NCBI GenBank assembly: GCA_905160935.1
Contig: CAJHZI010000457.1
Span: 4,083,501 to 4,147,500, forward strand
Direction of reading: 5' to 3'
Source: Enchytraeus crypticus
Taxonomy: Eukaryota; Annelida; Clitellata; Enchytraeida; Enchytraeidae
Length of the DNA stretch: 64,000 bases
The notes below the pieces were generated by a model, which saw only the letters and a list, made by a program, of their open reading frames with translations, searched no databases and was not told the origin of the DNA. Shown piece after piece: positions 1 through 13,300 of this stretch (the stretch's first letter is position 1; each line of letters starts with the position of its first letter). A program made the translations under genes and the position numbers.

Positions 1-398
1 TATCTGCGTTTTGTAGAATTGGCTGCTGGTCAAGTGTTGTAAATTTAAAGAATATCGGTCAACTTCTTACGACTTTATTGTTAAAACAATTTGGGGTATC
101 AGTTATAAAAAACACAGTGTAGTATTATTAGCTGAAGTTAATTTGTGACCATAACTAAAGTTAGGTTGTGAATGAAGCATATGTTGCTGGCTACTGTTTC
201 ATTCACAATATTTTAATTACATACATGTAGAATTATATGAATCTTAGCAGGTTTACTAATTACTTCCCATGGCCTAAATGTCATGTCATGGGAAGATATA
301 GTCGTTGTGCTGCATTGAACTAATCAAGAAAGTTCTATGGCCTGCTAATCCTAATCACAACAAATGTAAAGTTCATATAAACTAATATATATCACTAG
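1..398. other. AT-rich flank, no gene seen
   Basis: No exon-like reading frame, RNA gene or recognisable repeat was found here. It is simply the upstream flank of the tRNA gene. Confidence 0.5.
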
Positions 399-405
399 GC
401 CCTTA

Positions 406-445
<40 letters not shown>

Positions 446-472
446 GTGGTGGTTCGAATCCACCTAGGGGCG
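399..472 (+). tRNA. tRNA-Asn (anticodon GTT)
   Basis: A full cloverleaf can be drawn: acceptor strand GCCCTTA pairs with TAGGGGC (one G-T pair), D arm GCGC/GCGC, anticodon stem TTCGG/CCGAA around loop CTGTTAA (anticodon GTT at 433-435), and T arm GGTGG/CCACC with TTCGAAT loop. The A and B box promoters are intact, there is no intron and CCA is not encoded. A TTTTT run about 10 nt downstream fits a Pol III terminator. The sequence closely matches the usual animal tRNA-Asn. All stems pair, so a functional gene is more likely than a SINE head. Confidence 0.93.
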
Positions 473-480
473 TGCAATAA

Positions 481-487
481 GTTTTTG
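481..487 (+). terminator. Pol III T-run after tRNA-Asn
   Basis: GTTTTTG lies about 10 nt after the discriminator base of the tRNA, the usual position of a Pol III terminator. Confidence 0.6.
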
Positions 488-528
488 CGGAAATCAACTC
501 TTTTATTAATAATGTCTGTTATGTTGTT

Positions 529-663
529 GGCTGGAGTCAGTGGAGATGTTGGTAAGACATTCGACCGCGGATAAGTATGTGCGGGGTTCAAATCCTGGGC
601 TCGCCCGTCACTGGCATCGTATTCGAGTGAGGAAACTGACGTTAACATTTGCCTTACCAGCTT
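529..663 (+). mobile_element. tRNA-derived SINE (family S1)
   Basis: Starts GGCTGGAGTCAGTGG, has an A-box-like segment and a B box (GGGGTTCAAATCCTGGG), then a tRNA-unrelated body containing GTCACTGGCATC and GAAACTGACGTTAAC, ending near CTTACCAGC. The same arrangement recurs at 27508, 41679, 57480, 61722 and elsewhere in either orientation, so this is a dispersed Pol III SINE and not a tRNA gene. Confidence 0.85.
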
Positions 664-1678
664 CTGCTCTCCAAATTGAGTTAAATTAACAGTTTTGTAG
701 TGCTACACAACAATCAAAGTATGCTCGCATGTATTCATATGTAAGTATGTAAGAAAATGCGTTTATTCATATAGAGGAATTGGGAAGATTACAAGATAAG
801 TGTGGATTTTTTGTGTCTGAGTGTCTACGACCAATGATTAGATGATTATTATATGATAAAAATGACTTTTCTTAGACGCGCTTGATCTCTTTCTTTTAGT
901 ATAATATAACATAATTTAATATATTTAATTAATGATAGAATCTAGTTTCAATGTAAATTATCGTAGGCATTACTTTTTTGGCAAATTGGGATAAATATGT
1001 GAATATGATGAAAATTAAATAGGTTAATTGAATGCCTATAGTGAGTCTTTTTTCAGTCAAACCTTCGCATCACATCCATTTTTAAAGTAATATTTTCAGT
1101 GACGAAGTGACTTAGTCTCGAACTCGCGTCCTCCTTTTAGTCAAGTTATAATATAGTTTAGTCATGTTTAGTCATATGATGCTAATTAATTGAATTTTAG
1201 AACATATCGGCGCATATTTAATTAGGTATACCCTGTAGAATGAAAATAATTATCTATAATAAAAAAATCGCACAGCTAAAGATAAAGATTCAAGCAAAAT
1301 AGTAGAATAATATGATAACATTGTTTTTAAAACTGGTCACTAAAGTTGCATCGTGATTAAAGTTTAAGAAGGATAAATTAATCTCATTAATTTCAGATCA
1401 ATCAGATTAAGGTCTCATGAATTGCAACCACTGTGATCCTACCTAAAAATAATTCCGGTGAAATAAAACATAACATGTATATCAACTTATTTCAGAAAGT
1501 TCGCCATAATTTAGATGCCATTCACAGTTAATTAAGCACTTAAGTGAAGAATCCAGATGACCAAAGGTGGTTTAAATTAGTTTAAAAATAACCAACAAAT
1601 CCGCAGCTACACGTCATTCTCAGTCACGATGAAGTTACTATTGCGTTAACTCCTTATAGCACTAATCAGTGTGGCTTC
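664..1678. other. 3' flank of gene A, no gene seen
   Basis: AT-rich sequence downstream (on the minus strand) of the gene A stop. It probably holds the 3' UTR. I see no well-placed AATAAA signal close to the stop; ATTAAA (TTTAAT on the + strand near 1214) and AATAAA (TTTATT near 772) are possible. No exon found. Confidence 0.45.
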
Positions 1679-2126
1679 CTAGTAGTAGCGAGTCTGAGGA
1701 ACTCTCCTGATTGACTGTTGCGCAGCTGGCTGTACGATAGCTGTTGAAGAACGCTTAATCATCTGCTGTGACGATACACCCGTGGCTTCTTGCCCAGGCG
1801 GTATTTTAGCCTGCCCAGCAGCTGGCCTAGCTGGCTGTGCTCTACTTGCTGATCGAGATTGTTGGGCAACAGCTGTTGGCTGCTTAACTAAAGCAGTGGC
1901 TCCCGTCGACAGCTGCGGTATCACGTGATCAGAAAGTTTCTGCAGCAAATCATTATACTGAGAACAGTTCCAAGTTTTCTGAATTACATCGTTAGGATGT
2001 GTGAAATCTATGAATGGCAATTGAGTTAATATTGGTCCCATGGGACCCTCTGGAGGCCAGGGTATCTTCTCAAGGAGTATAGGTGTCATGGGCTTCTTTA
2101 GAGCATCGGCCAGGCTTACCTCGCGT
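1679..2126 (-). CDS. Gene A exon 18, end of TIR2, C-terminal tail and stop (residues 1015-1163)
   Basis: Acceptor TACACAG. It begins [20 protein letters not shown] with putative catalytic Glu1017, then [10 protein letters not shown] and the closing helix near residue 1070. About 90 residues rich in Gln, Ala, Pro and Ser follow, with the TAG stop at 1681-1679. The tail is probably disordered. Confidence 0.92.
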
Positions 2127-4183
2127 CTGTGTACAACACATAACATCCACTCATAATCAACTGTAACAACTGTATGACTGCACGTACTACAGCAACAATT
2201 CATGTAATTTCGCCAACCAGCAGAAATACACGGTTGATGACCCGCTTGGTAAGATGAGGTCACGGCAGGTACATATTCGAAAGTTTGATCATCATTTTCC
2301 AAAGATAGAATTAAGTTAACTGAGTTTTAGACTTTTTATTCATGCTAAATATTCTTAAAGTTCGCATAGTATATTAAATTAAATGCCAAATATGTACTTT
2401 CTTAAAATTGATTGATTTACAAATGGCTCTATACAATTGCAAACCTGAAATCACCAGAGTTCACACACAACTTAAGTACAGCGGCGTTGAAGTTAAGAGC
2501 TGTATTAATCGTAGTGTCATCCAATTACTATTGTTATTTATCAAGTGTGAAATGAATAGAAATTACATGAAATCGTAAAGTTGTAAACCTGCAGTTAGCA
2601 GACTTGGCGTATTTACTCGTCACACACGAGACGACGACTTTACAGTTTCTTATACCGTGATCTATCTTCTCATATAAACCATCGCCTCCTCCCATCTGAA
2701 GTATATCCAGCCAGCATTTGAACCCGTGACCTGTGAGCTTCTTGTAAAGCGCCTTGATCTCATCTTGCTTGTCCCACTGGTAGGAAATGAAAACTTCAGG
2801 AGGTGCTTTCTGCAATTAATCAAAATAAGCAAATTACCATCAATATCATCTTCCTTTAATTCCAGTTTAACTAGGGCCGGGATACGAATAGACCTTCTCC
2901 ACTCCTCTCTGTCCCAAACCATATCATAAGATCAGTCAATCCCCTATTTTCAAATTCGTTTTGGAAAATTTTGCAGCACTTTCTGGAGCCTAGGCTCTCA
3001 CCAACCGAATGCCCTTTCGGACGTTGATTTGGATATTAGTGCTTTAGTCAATTTTTCTACGAAACGTGAAGTCACCGGTTGGTCTATTTTTCGAACTACC
3101 CGAACACAACACAGGGAAAAATAAACAAATTACCATTCAGGTTTAAATATGAATGATGGTTAATTTTGTAAGCACAACTGTATCACGTTAAATTAATATT
3201 TGCAACATATAGATAAATTTTCGAGTTGGTGATAAGATGCCTGCTTAACTGGGTGCTATAGGTCGGAATCCCAGACTTTCAAACAGAACGCATAAAGGAG
3301 GGACACGAGGAACTATGAACTAATAGAATAAAATGTCAAAATGCATAAATTCTAAGCACAAAACAGGTGACGGGAACTCACAGTAGTTGTGGGTTTATCA
3401 GTTACTTCCACAGGAGGAAGACTTTTGATGGGCTGATTGCTCTGAGGCTTTACTACTGGCAGATCATCGGCTGGACTCCACCAGTTCATGTATCTAGAAT
3501 CTAAAATGTGACAATATATTTGAGAATTAATACTAATTCATAAGAAGTGACTTGATCCAATTTAATTATGTAATTAAATTTTGTAATTGTTTCGAAAAAA
3601 GTGTGCAATTCATAGATAAACAGACTACACGTATTATGTTTGTATAGACTACTTGTGTTCGGGTGTGGTTGGACCACTGCAGAATAGGGCAATCGCAAAC
3701 AATCTGCCGCGTGTACGTAAGAGGCGACTAAAGCAGGAGCTGAGGATGGCAAGAAGGGATCCACCTCACCATGAAATATTTTCCACCTTCATTAAATGGT
3801 AACTAATCCACCTAACTGAGGAAGGCAAGGAGAAACCACCTCAGAAGCCATATTTTCCCAAGCTATAGGCTGCATAAGGTATGGATAAGGCTTAGACTTT
3901 GTGAAGGGATTAACTTGTTGATCTAAGGAGTGCTCTTATGGGAGCGAGCAAACAGACTTTGAGTATGAATATGTACCTTGAAACTGCCACTTGGCAGTGC
4001 ACTGAAGAAGAGACTACTTGTGTAAACTATCTTTTAATATTCTCTAATGAAGTATATTACTTATTTAAATTAGCATTTTCGGCGTTGACTGGTCTTTTTT
4101 GTGCACATTGATGTGTTGTGCCTAGCACTAAAATTCTTATTTTGTCGTTCTTATTATGTCAGTAAAGTTATTCTGCAAATAAA

Positions 4184-4228
<45 letters not shown>

Positions 4229-4343
4229 TATCTATACATATATATTATACATATATGCATATATATATATAATTGTATTTATACATACAAGTATATTACA
4301 CATATGTAATATTTCATATACATGTATATATACAAACATATAT

Positions 4344-4388
<45 letters not shown>

Positions 4389-7300
4389 AACATATATATA
4401 CATGTATATATATATATATACATAATATTTATATATATATATAATATTATATATGTCAATACGTAGCAATTGGAAAATAAATCAGTTTTGTAAAAGAAGT
4501 TTAGAGTGACACTTAAATGATAATACGTGTAACTCACTGTCTGGGATGGCCGAGACCTCAGGAGCGATGTGGTACCTCAGCTGCATGAGCAGTTCTGTGA
4601 ACTTGTCTGCTGGCCAGAATCTCTCGTCTCTTGTTTTCTCTTGATCTCTCTGGAAAAATCTGACGAAGATGTACTCGCCAAAAATTGGTCCCATGGCACC
4701 AGAGGGCGGCCACTGCATGTTCTCCATCAGCAGTGGTATCACTGGCTTGCCAAGGGCTGTCGTAAGATTCACCTGCATTCAGATTAGCAATATGAAGAAG
4801 TATAGATTGACGATATAAAATCTTCCTTCTAAACCGTTTAGAATTTGGTTTATTAACCGTCAACTGTATTGACACTGTTGAATTCTTATTTATTAATATT
4901 TATTAGATTGAATACCTTCGTAGACGTCAATTTATTTTACAAGTAGTCCTATTATTAGAGCTCTTTAATCATAAAACCGAGTCATTCTATTCATCACGAG
5001 TTCATATGCATTAAATTTTTAGAATGTCTGAATTCAGAGTTTTCTGTATCCTGACCTCTCGATTGCAGTTAGGTGACTCTGAGTATTTGCTAGAGACACA
5101 ACAAATGACGACCTTAGCAGCTCGAATACCGGTATCTATCTTAGCAAACAGCTTGTCTCCACCCCCCATCTGACCGATGTCCATCCACGAGGCGTACCCA
5201 GCCAGACCCAGGTGACGTCTCAGGAGCTTCACCTCAGGCTGATGAGCCCACTGGTAGCTGAGGAATATGGGCGGGGCCACTGGAGGCTCGCTGACGTCAT
5301 CCGTGATGACGTGTTCTAACATATTACGAATATTTAATTCATCAAATATGACATATATATATGACAGCTAATCAAGGAGAAATTAGGAAAGAAATAGCTT
5401 TAGAATGTCTCTTTTATACTGTCTTCATAGCGTAGGGGTAACGTCACCACGCGAAGTTTTCGATTCCCAGCCGCGCTGATTTGAGAGTAAAATCTCGTAC
5501 ATTCACTAAACTGGTTATACGGAAAATGGACTAAATTGCCTAAAGGTTTAAACATGTGGCATAAAAAATGATAGATATCAACATAGTTGATCATTTCACT
5601 ATAATGCGTGTTTACATCAATATCTTTCTTAGTTTTCTATGGGTATTCTATTTAAATTCCGATTAACCTAGCTTCTATTACGATCTGGCTAAATGGTGTT
5701 CCAAATATTTCTTCATACTGACGTGAAGAGGTAAAATTTGACTAAATTTTTACGACGAAAAAAGAACTGTGAAGAAGCATGGATTTCTGACAAAGGTGAC
5801 AATGCAAAGAGAGTGATATTCAAGCTGCGACATATTTTGTAAGGAATTTTACTTCATTTTTCCTTCGTTCAACCAATCTCTTTCCCTATCTCTAGACTTC
5901 TGCAAGTGGCAGATCCAAGATGATGGCAGATTAGTTACTACTCAGAGTCTATCTCACATTTCGCAATGAGCTAAATGTAAGAATAGAAGATCATGAGGTC
6001 AATCCCTTCACAATATTTTAGTTCATATCAAACATTTTCCACGTGTTGTGCTCGGGTGTGATTGAACCACTGCAGCCAACATATTGTAACATTGCAACCG
6101 CAAATAATCTGCCGTGTACGTAAGAGGCGACTAAAGATAAGAGCTGAGGCTGGCAAGAGGAGACCCACCTCACCATGAAATATTTTCCCCCAGGATTAAA
6201 TGGTAATTAATCCACCTAACTGAGGAAGGCAACGGGAAACCACCTCAGAAGCCATATTTTTCCAAGCCATCGGCTACATAAGGTATGGATAAGGCATAGA
6301 CTTTGTGAAGGGATTAACTTGTTGATCTAAGGAGTGCTCATATTGAGCGAGAAAACAGACTTTGAGTATGAATTTGTACCTTGAACCAGCCACTTAGCAG
6401 TGCACTGAAGAAGAAGATCAAAAATTTATTTTCATATGTATATAAATTAACAGATTAAACAGTTCATCGGAATTTATTTTATTATGCAATTTCTGTAACT
6501 TTGTTTACAGAAAACAGTAGTATTGGTTGTTTTGGTTGTTTTTAGCTCTTTTGGAAACAGTAGTTTTAGTTGCTATGGTTATTTTTTGTTGTTTTGGAAA
6601 CAGTAGCTCATTCCGAACTCAACAGTACAACACACTGATAACATTACGTGTAATTCGAGCCATTCTCTCTACATAGACATAGCCGTATCGTAACCCTGAG
6701 TCTGACAAAGAAGTCTTTCCAAGAGCTCAGACATTAATTGATACTTTCCAGGAGATCACACATTAATTTATATTCTCCCGGGGGGGGACAGACTAAATGG
6801 TACTTTACAGAAGATCTCAAATTAATTGCTACAGATCCTATAGACACCACAAATTAGACTGATGGTGTTTAGATTAAGTTGCTCCAGACTTACGGACAGA
6901 TTTGAGAGCGTTGTCGATGACTAGAGAGGCATCAGTTCTGTTGATCTCTACGAGAATGTTTCGCAGAGCGTGCGTCGCCTCTCTCGTCTTGTGGGTGGAG
7001 AACCAGTCGTCCAGCATGCTGAGACACGGCTCAGCTTGTGTCGCCCAGTTCCTGATGTCATCATTGCTGTAACCCAGGCGACTTGCCACCAGCCGCCAAT
7101 CTCTATCAGAGGCGGGGCTTAACAGCTGAGCTACCTCACGTGACCAAGTAGGGGCGTGGCTTAAGGTCTGCGATATACATTTCAATTGTGATTTCATAAC
7201 AATTGTTTAGGTTTGTAACGACTAGTCATGAATTCAATAAAATGTTAACATTAATTTTACATTCATTTTTTATCACTCTTTTTACACAATTAGAATAAGT

Positions 7301-10300
7301 TGGTGTTTACGGGTATGATGATCACAGATTAATGATCAATGATAAATGATCAATGATTAATGGCTTTTATTCAGACTTAGCAAATAGTAAATAAAATTAA
7401 TTTACAGCAAAACGAACAAGATTGGAGCAGCGCAAATGAGTTAAATGCAGTGAGGGGTAAGAGAGAGAGAGAGAACCGCTGCGCTTATTGAGGTAGGTTT
7501 GCTCATATAGGAATGGCTTATATTTATCAAAGAGAAATTAATTTTATAAGGCATATACAACATATTTAAGACATATCTGCATGTAATAAGAAAACCTAAA
7601 AGTAAGAGAATATTACTATTTTAAGTTAGAATAGGCTCTTACTTCAAATGTTACTTTAAATTCTTCTAACGATGATGATTTTGATATTGGTTCATAAATT
7701 TCTACAGTTTATGGCTAATTGATACATTTATATCCCTGTAAGGTGCACAATGGTTAGATATACCTTCCTCTCTAGTTCATCCACTCTCTTCACTGTATCA
7801 TCCACCACGTTCTTGAGGTCATCGAGTTTCTCTCCTTGATTATTCACATCAGTTCTTATATTATTGATGTCCTCTCGATTCTTGCCCACCTCGACCTTGA
7901 CATTACTGATGTCACCCTCGTTGTTGGTCACTCTGGCGTCCAACTGATTGATGTCCTTCCTCTGACCAGTGACTTCATTCGATACTTTCTCCAATCTAAA
8001 AATGAAGAATGCAGAATTTCAAAATTAAAGAATTGAAAGTGAAGCTCCTTGTTATATATTTCAAACTCCAAACAATTTTTGTTTTATTTGAGCACCCTTA
8101 GTATTATAGAATACCATAATATTCTTTTATATCAAACTACCCTGACCATTTTTGATCACCGGACTGGCTTTCGTTTAGGACCTTCTCCTCAGCACATTTC
8201 TTTTGCAGATTGGTCTGGGTGAATTGATCTGTAGTGATGTGCGCTGTGGGGACGTCCCTGACATCATCCCTGGATGAGAAAACGGACGTTAAACCTTTAT
8301 TATTATTATTATTATTATTATATATTGTTTTTAAAGAGGAAATTGATATCACTTACGATCGCCCATCGATGATGTCCAGGGCGGCCTGACACGTGTCTCT
8401 CAGGTCAGGGCGCGAGTGAAGCTGCTGGAACATGGGTCGATGCTCAGCCAGTACTTTGGGACAGTTCATGCCCAGCTGTCTCATGCCGTACAGCACAGTG
8501 ATCTGCATGGGTCCCTGTAGTGTTCTAATCCTCTCAGCGTACAGATTCATGTACTTCCTCTGACGATCCTATGACAAATATTTACCAATGTCTGCACATT
8601 AGATCTCCCTTTTGTAGTAACTGGTTAAGTTGGTATGATCTTGGCGAAGACGAAGAGTATTTCTATATCGCAATCCAGCAATAGATTTTCAGCATACGAC
8701 GTCCGAGTTGAAGGCAGATGGGTAGTAGAGGTCTATGCCTACCGCTCAATGGATGCGCCGTTCTGATGGCCATGCATTTTAGAAAATGATATACCTATCA
8801 TATGATACTCGTGGAAATATCCTATAAACTGACGCGTCTCCTGCGCTCAACACACAACATAATGAGACTGGTGGCATGCAGCTTGTTATAATTTCCTAAT
8901 AAAATCGGTTATCTTGCTGAAAGTATCTGGTTCATAGAACCTGTAGTACGTCGTCATATATGCTGTACAGTTGTATGAATTAAAAATTCTAGTTTGTATT
9001 TATATTTGTATAAATACAAAATATAATGGAGATTGGCGTGACGTCATGTGTGGACAGGACTGTTGATTTATTGATTTATAATAAATAAATAGAATTTTAA
9101 TGACATTTAGCCTCTTTAGTGAATAGTTTTAGGCTTGATTAAGTTCATTGGCGTACTTCTAACTTAGTTCATAGTTCTATGTTATATTGTTAATCTGTTA
9201 TATAGTTATTTTGTTGAAAAATCAATTTGCAGTTTTGACCGTTATTTTACCGTTATAGTTGATCCGTTACACGTTATTTTATATTGCTTTTAGTGTTTAA
9301 ACTGTTAAAGTTATAGTGTTTACGTTTTGATCGTTAGTTAATTATTGCATATTTGTATTTTTTATGTAATTTGTGTATAACTATATTGTAATGTATATTG
9401 TACTTTCTGCATTGTTTACAATTACTGATTTGCCAGTTTTGTAAGCATGTTTCGATCGAGAATTCCTGTTAATTCTCTTCGAAGCAATATTTCTCTTTGC
9501 TCTCTTAACATCCGATCCCTCTCTAACTCAGACCATATCATTGCTTTGCATGATTTGGCTGACACTCACAAGTTTGACTGTTTTGCCATCAGTGAAACTT
9601 GGCTGTCCTCTGTAACCACTCCTTCTGAACTGATGTCTATTCTTCCTCGAGGCTATGATATGTTTATTGCAAATCGTAACTCTAGGATATCTGGTGCTAA
9701 GGGTGGTGGAGTTGCTCTCCCTTTACCCTTCTTAGCAATGACTGTCATAAATTTTCTTCATTTGAAGCAATTTCAGTCACAGGTAAATTTAGCACATGTA
9801 CTCTGCATGTTGTTGCAGTGTATCGACCACCATCTTCTTCTCCTTATGCCAAACCTTTCTGTTTATCAGAGTTTTTTTACCCTACTCTCCTTCCTTACTA
9901 CTTCTAAATCAGACTTTGTGATTACAGGTGACCTCAACATTCACCATGATAATCCTCTTGATCCCTTAACTCAGCAGTTTAATACTTTGCTGTCCTCTTG
10001 TAATGCTGTTCAACATGGGAATGTTGCTACTCATATTGACAATCATGCATTTGATGTTGTTATTACACCAAGTCTCTCTGCTATTGATCCTTTAAGTGTT
10101 ACTATTTTATCTCACTCACCGTCAGGCCATTTTCCTGTTGTATTCACTATAATCATGTTAAGCCAGATACTATTAAAAATTCACCTACTGTTTCATTTAG
10201 GTGTGTAAATAACGTTGATCTTAATCTCTTTTGTTCTGATCTTGAAAATTCGACTTTGATCAAGTCTGCTGCTAATGATCTTGATGAATTAGTAAAACAG

Positions 10301-13300
10301 TATAACACTACTCTTTCATCTCTACTTGATAAGCATGCACCTCTAACTACCAAGAAGCTTAAGAAATCTAACCCTTGGTATGCTTCTGGTCTGAGAAAGC
10401 TAAAGGCTGCATGCTGTAGAGCTGAAAGAAAGTGGCGTCATACCCATTCAGATTTTTGGAAAACTGTTTCTATTTTGCAACACAAGATTTATCGTACTGC
10501 TATTGCTAATGCTAAGAAAGAGTACTACTCCTTTTTGGTCAGTAAGGCTGTGAATGTAAAGAGTTTATGGAAAACCGTTAATGATCTTTTACATAGATCT
10601 ATTTCTCCTATTCTTCCTTCTACTCCTGTGGAGTCACTGCCTGAACAATTTTCCAATACTTTACAGATAAGATAAGCAATCTTAGAGAATATATCACTCC
10701 AGCTCCTAACTCTACTCTTCATATTCCAGTAGAGAATCAGTCCAAAAATGAGCTTTCTAATTTCACTCCAGTTACAATTGATGAGATTACTAAATTAGTT
10801 TTAGACTCTCCAGCTAAACATTATGACTTGGATCCTATCCCAACCTCTCTTTTAAAGAAGTGTATTCACATACTTGCTCCAGTATTAACACTGATTGTTA
10901 ACCTCTCTCTCTCTACTGGTAAATTTCCTCGCGCTTTTAAGCGCGCAGTTATTACTCCATTGCTTAAACAGCCCACACTGGATAAGGAATTATTGTCGAA
11001 TTACAGGCCTATATCTAATCTGTCATACATATCTAAGCTCACTGAAAGAATTGTTCTTAAGAGGCCTTCTACTCATCTCTCTTACAATGATCTATTTAAT
11101 AAGCATCAAGCTGCTTATACTAAGCATCGTTCAACTGAAACGGTGCTTCTATCTGAGTGCAATTCTATTGTTAATGTCATATGCACACAACGCTTATCTG
11201 GATTATGTATGCTTGATCTTTCGGCCGCTTTTGATACCATTTATCACAATATTCTTCTGGAACGTCTTTCTTCCTGGTTTGGTGTTCGTGGAATTGTTCT
11301 TGATTGGTTTTCCTCCTATCTGACGGATCGTTCTTTTAGTGTGAAAGTGATGGAGTACATCTCTTCGCCTTCTCACTTAAAGTATGATGTGCCTCAAGGC
11401 TCCGTTCTTGGTCGTATCTTCTTTAACCTCTATAAAACACCCCTAAGCACTCTAATCTCTTCTCATTCTCTTGATCATGAACTATATGCTGATGACACTC
11501 AAATGTACACTTGTTTTACCCCTAACTCCTATTCTAATGCTGAACCCCTCCTGCAACAAAGTTTTCAGTCTATATCCTCTTGGATGTCTGCTAATTTCTT
11601 GGCACTTAATCCATCTAAGACTGAATTCTTGTTGGTCGGGACACCTCAACAGCTTCTGAAGCTGAATGGGAAAACCCTTTCGTTATCTTCGGGTATTAAA
11701 ATATCACCTGTTTCTTCTGTGAGAAATCTCGGTGTTATCCTTGATAAACACCAAACCTTCCACGAACACATAACTAAGACTTCACAAGCATGTTTCTTCC
11801 ATATCCGTGATCTTCGCCGAATACGTCCATATTTGTCACGTGAGACAGCTGCTACAATTGGTGCTGTTCTTGTTCAATCGAAGTTGGACTACTGCAATTC
11901 CCTGTTTTTAAATCTCCCTGGCTGTGAGATTGATCAGCTGCAGTTTGTTCAGAATTCTCTTGCGCGAGCAATTTTTTGTAGTTCCAAGTACTCACATGTT
12001 ACGCCTATTTTGAAGTCTTTGCACTGGCTAAAGATTAAAGAGCGTATCATTTACAAAACAGCTTCGTTAACCTATAAGTCCATCACCATCCCTGGACAAA
12101 CTTGTATGTCTCACTTGATTAAAGTGATGCAGCTGCTATTACTCGGTCTTCTAAGTTAATTACTCTTGTGAGACCTAGCTTACCTTCACGCTCTAAGCTA
12201 TCTAATCGTTCTTTCCAGCATGCTGCACCTCAGATCTGGAATTCTCTTCCATCCAATCTTCGGAAATCTTCATTTGAATCACATCAGCCTTTGCTTTCCT
12301 ATGAGCAGTTCCATAAGCAGTTGAAGACCTATCTTTTCCATCTCTCTTTTCCATCCAGTGTCCATGAGCAGCGACCTGCGCCTAAGCCACCTTTAGTTTA
12401 ACTCCCTTTACTTTGGACTGAATTTCTGGATTTTGGAAATTGCACCGTTTTTGAACCTTTTTTTGTTCGCCGGCTTGATTTTGTCTCAATAGTTCTCGAT
12501 GTTGTCATTGATGACTGTAGCACTCTAATTGTTGTTATTATTATTATTGTATTATTTTCATACTAATATACCGTTTTTCAAACTAATCTATTATTTTCAT
12601 ACTGATGTATGGTTTCTTAAATATAGAACGTGTTTAAAAAATGTTTACTATTGGTGCATGAAGTTACAGTAAAAGGTGAATTTCTGAATGTATACCTCAG
12701 TGGTAGCAAGTTTGATGAGCACACCCCCGGCACTGTGGATGCCTGCATCGTGTGTCTGAAATGCTTTTATGATGTCACTCTCACACTGCATGACGTCATC
12801 AGGTCGTTGTGTTGCCATGACATCCAGAAATGTCATAGAATGGTAACAACTCATCAAGCTGTTACCTTTGGAACCTATAACTTTGATCATCTCAGGGGTA
12901 ATTTTCTGTTTAAACACAGACATATTAATATTTTACACAACTACTATCCTAGATATAATTGTCATTAGAAGAGGAGAGAGAAAGTAAGAACGATAGAGAG
13001 ATAAAGATAGGAAGATATAGCAAGAAAGAGAGAAAGAAAGGGAAGAAGAAACAGTATAGTTTGAGAAATGGACGGCGATGAAATTTAGAGCCATTCATGA
13101 TGATTCGGTAAAAACTTTTGTTATCATTTCAACTATTAATGATTTAAATTATAAATATACAGCACATGTAAAATAATAGGCATTAACTCTGAGACGTGTT
13201 AGTCAGTATTTAAAATTAACTAGAAACATAGTTAATATGGAACAATATTATCATTATTATCTTAATAGTTTAAGATAATACTAAAGAGCTTTATATATGT

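Noticed and set aside
4101..4537. Long Tyr/Ile-rich frames on both strands (also at 40200-40760 and 19629-19841)
   Set aside because: Low-complexity TA microsatellite; no codon bias or homology.
1679..5315. Bacterial-style anti-phage TIR system
   Set aside because: The TIRs are in a spliced animal gene with ARM and Death domains; no operon-like neighbours.
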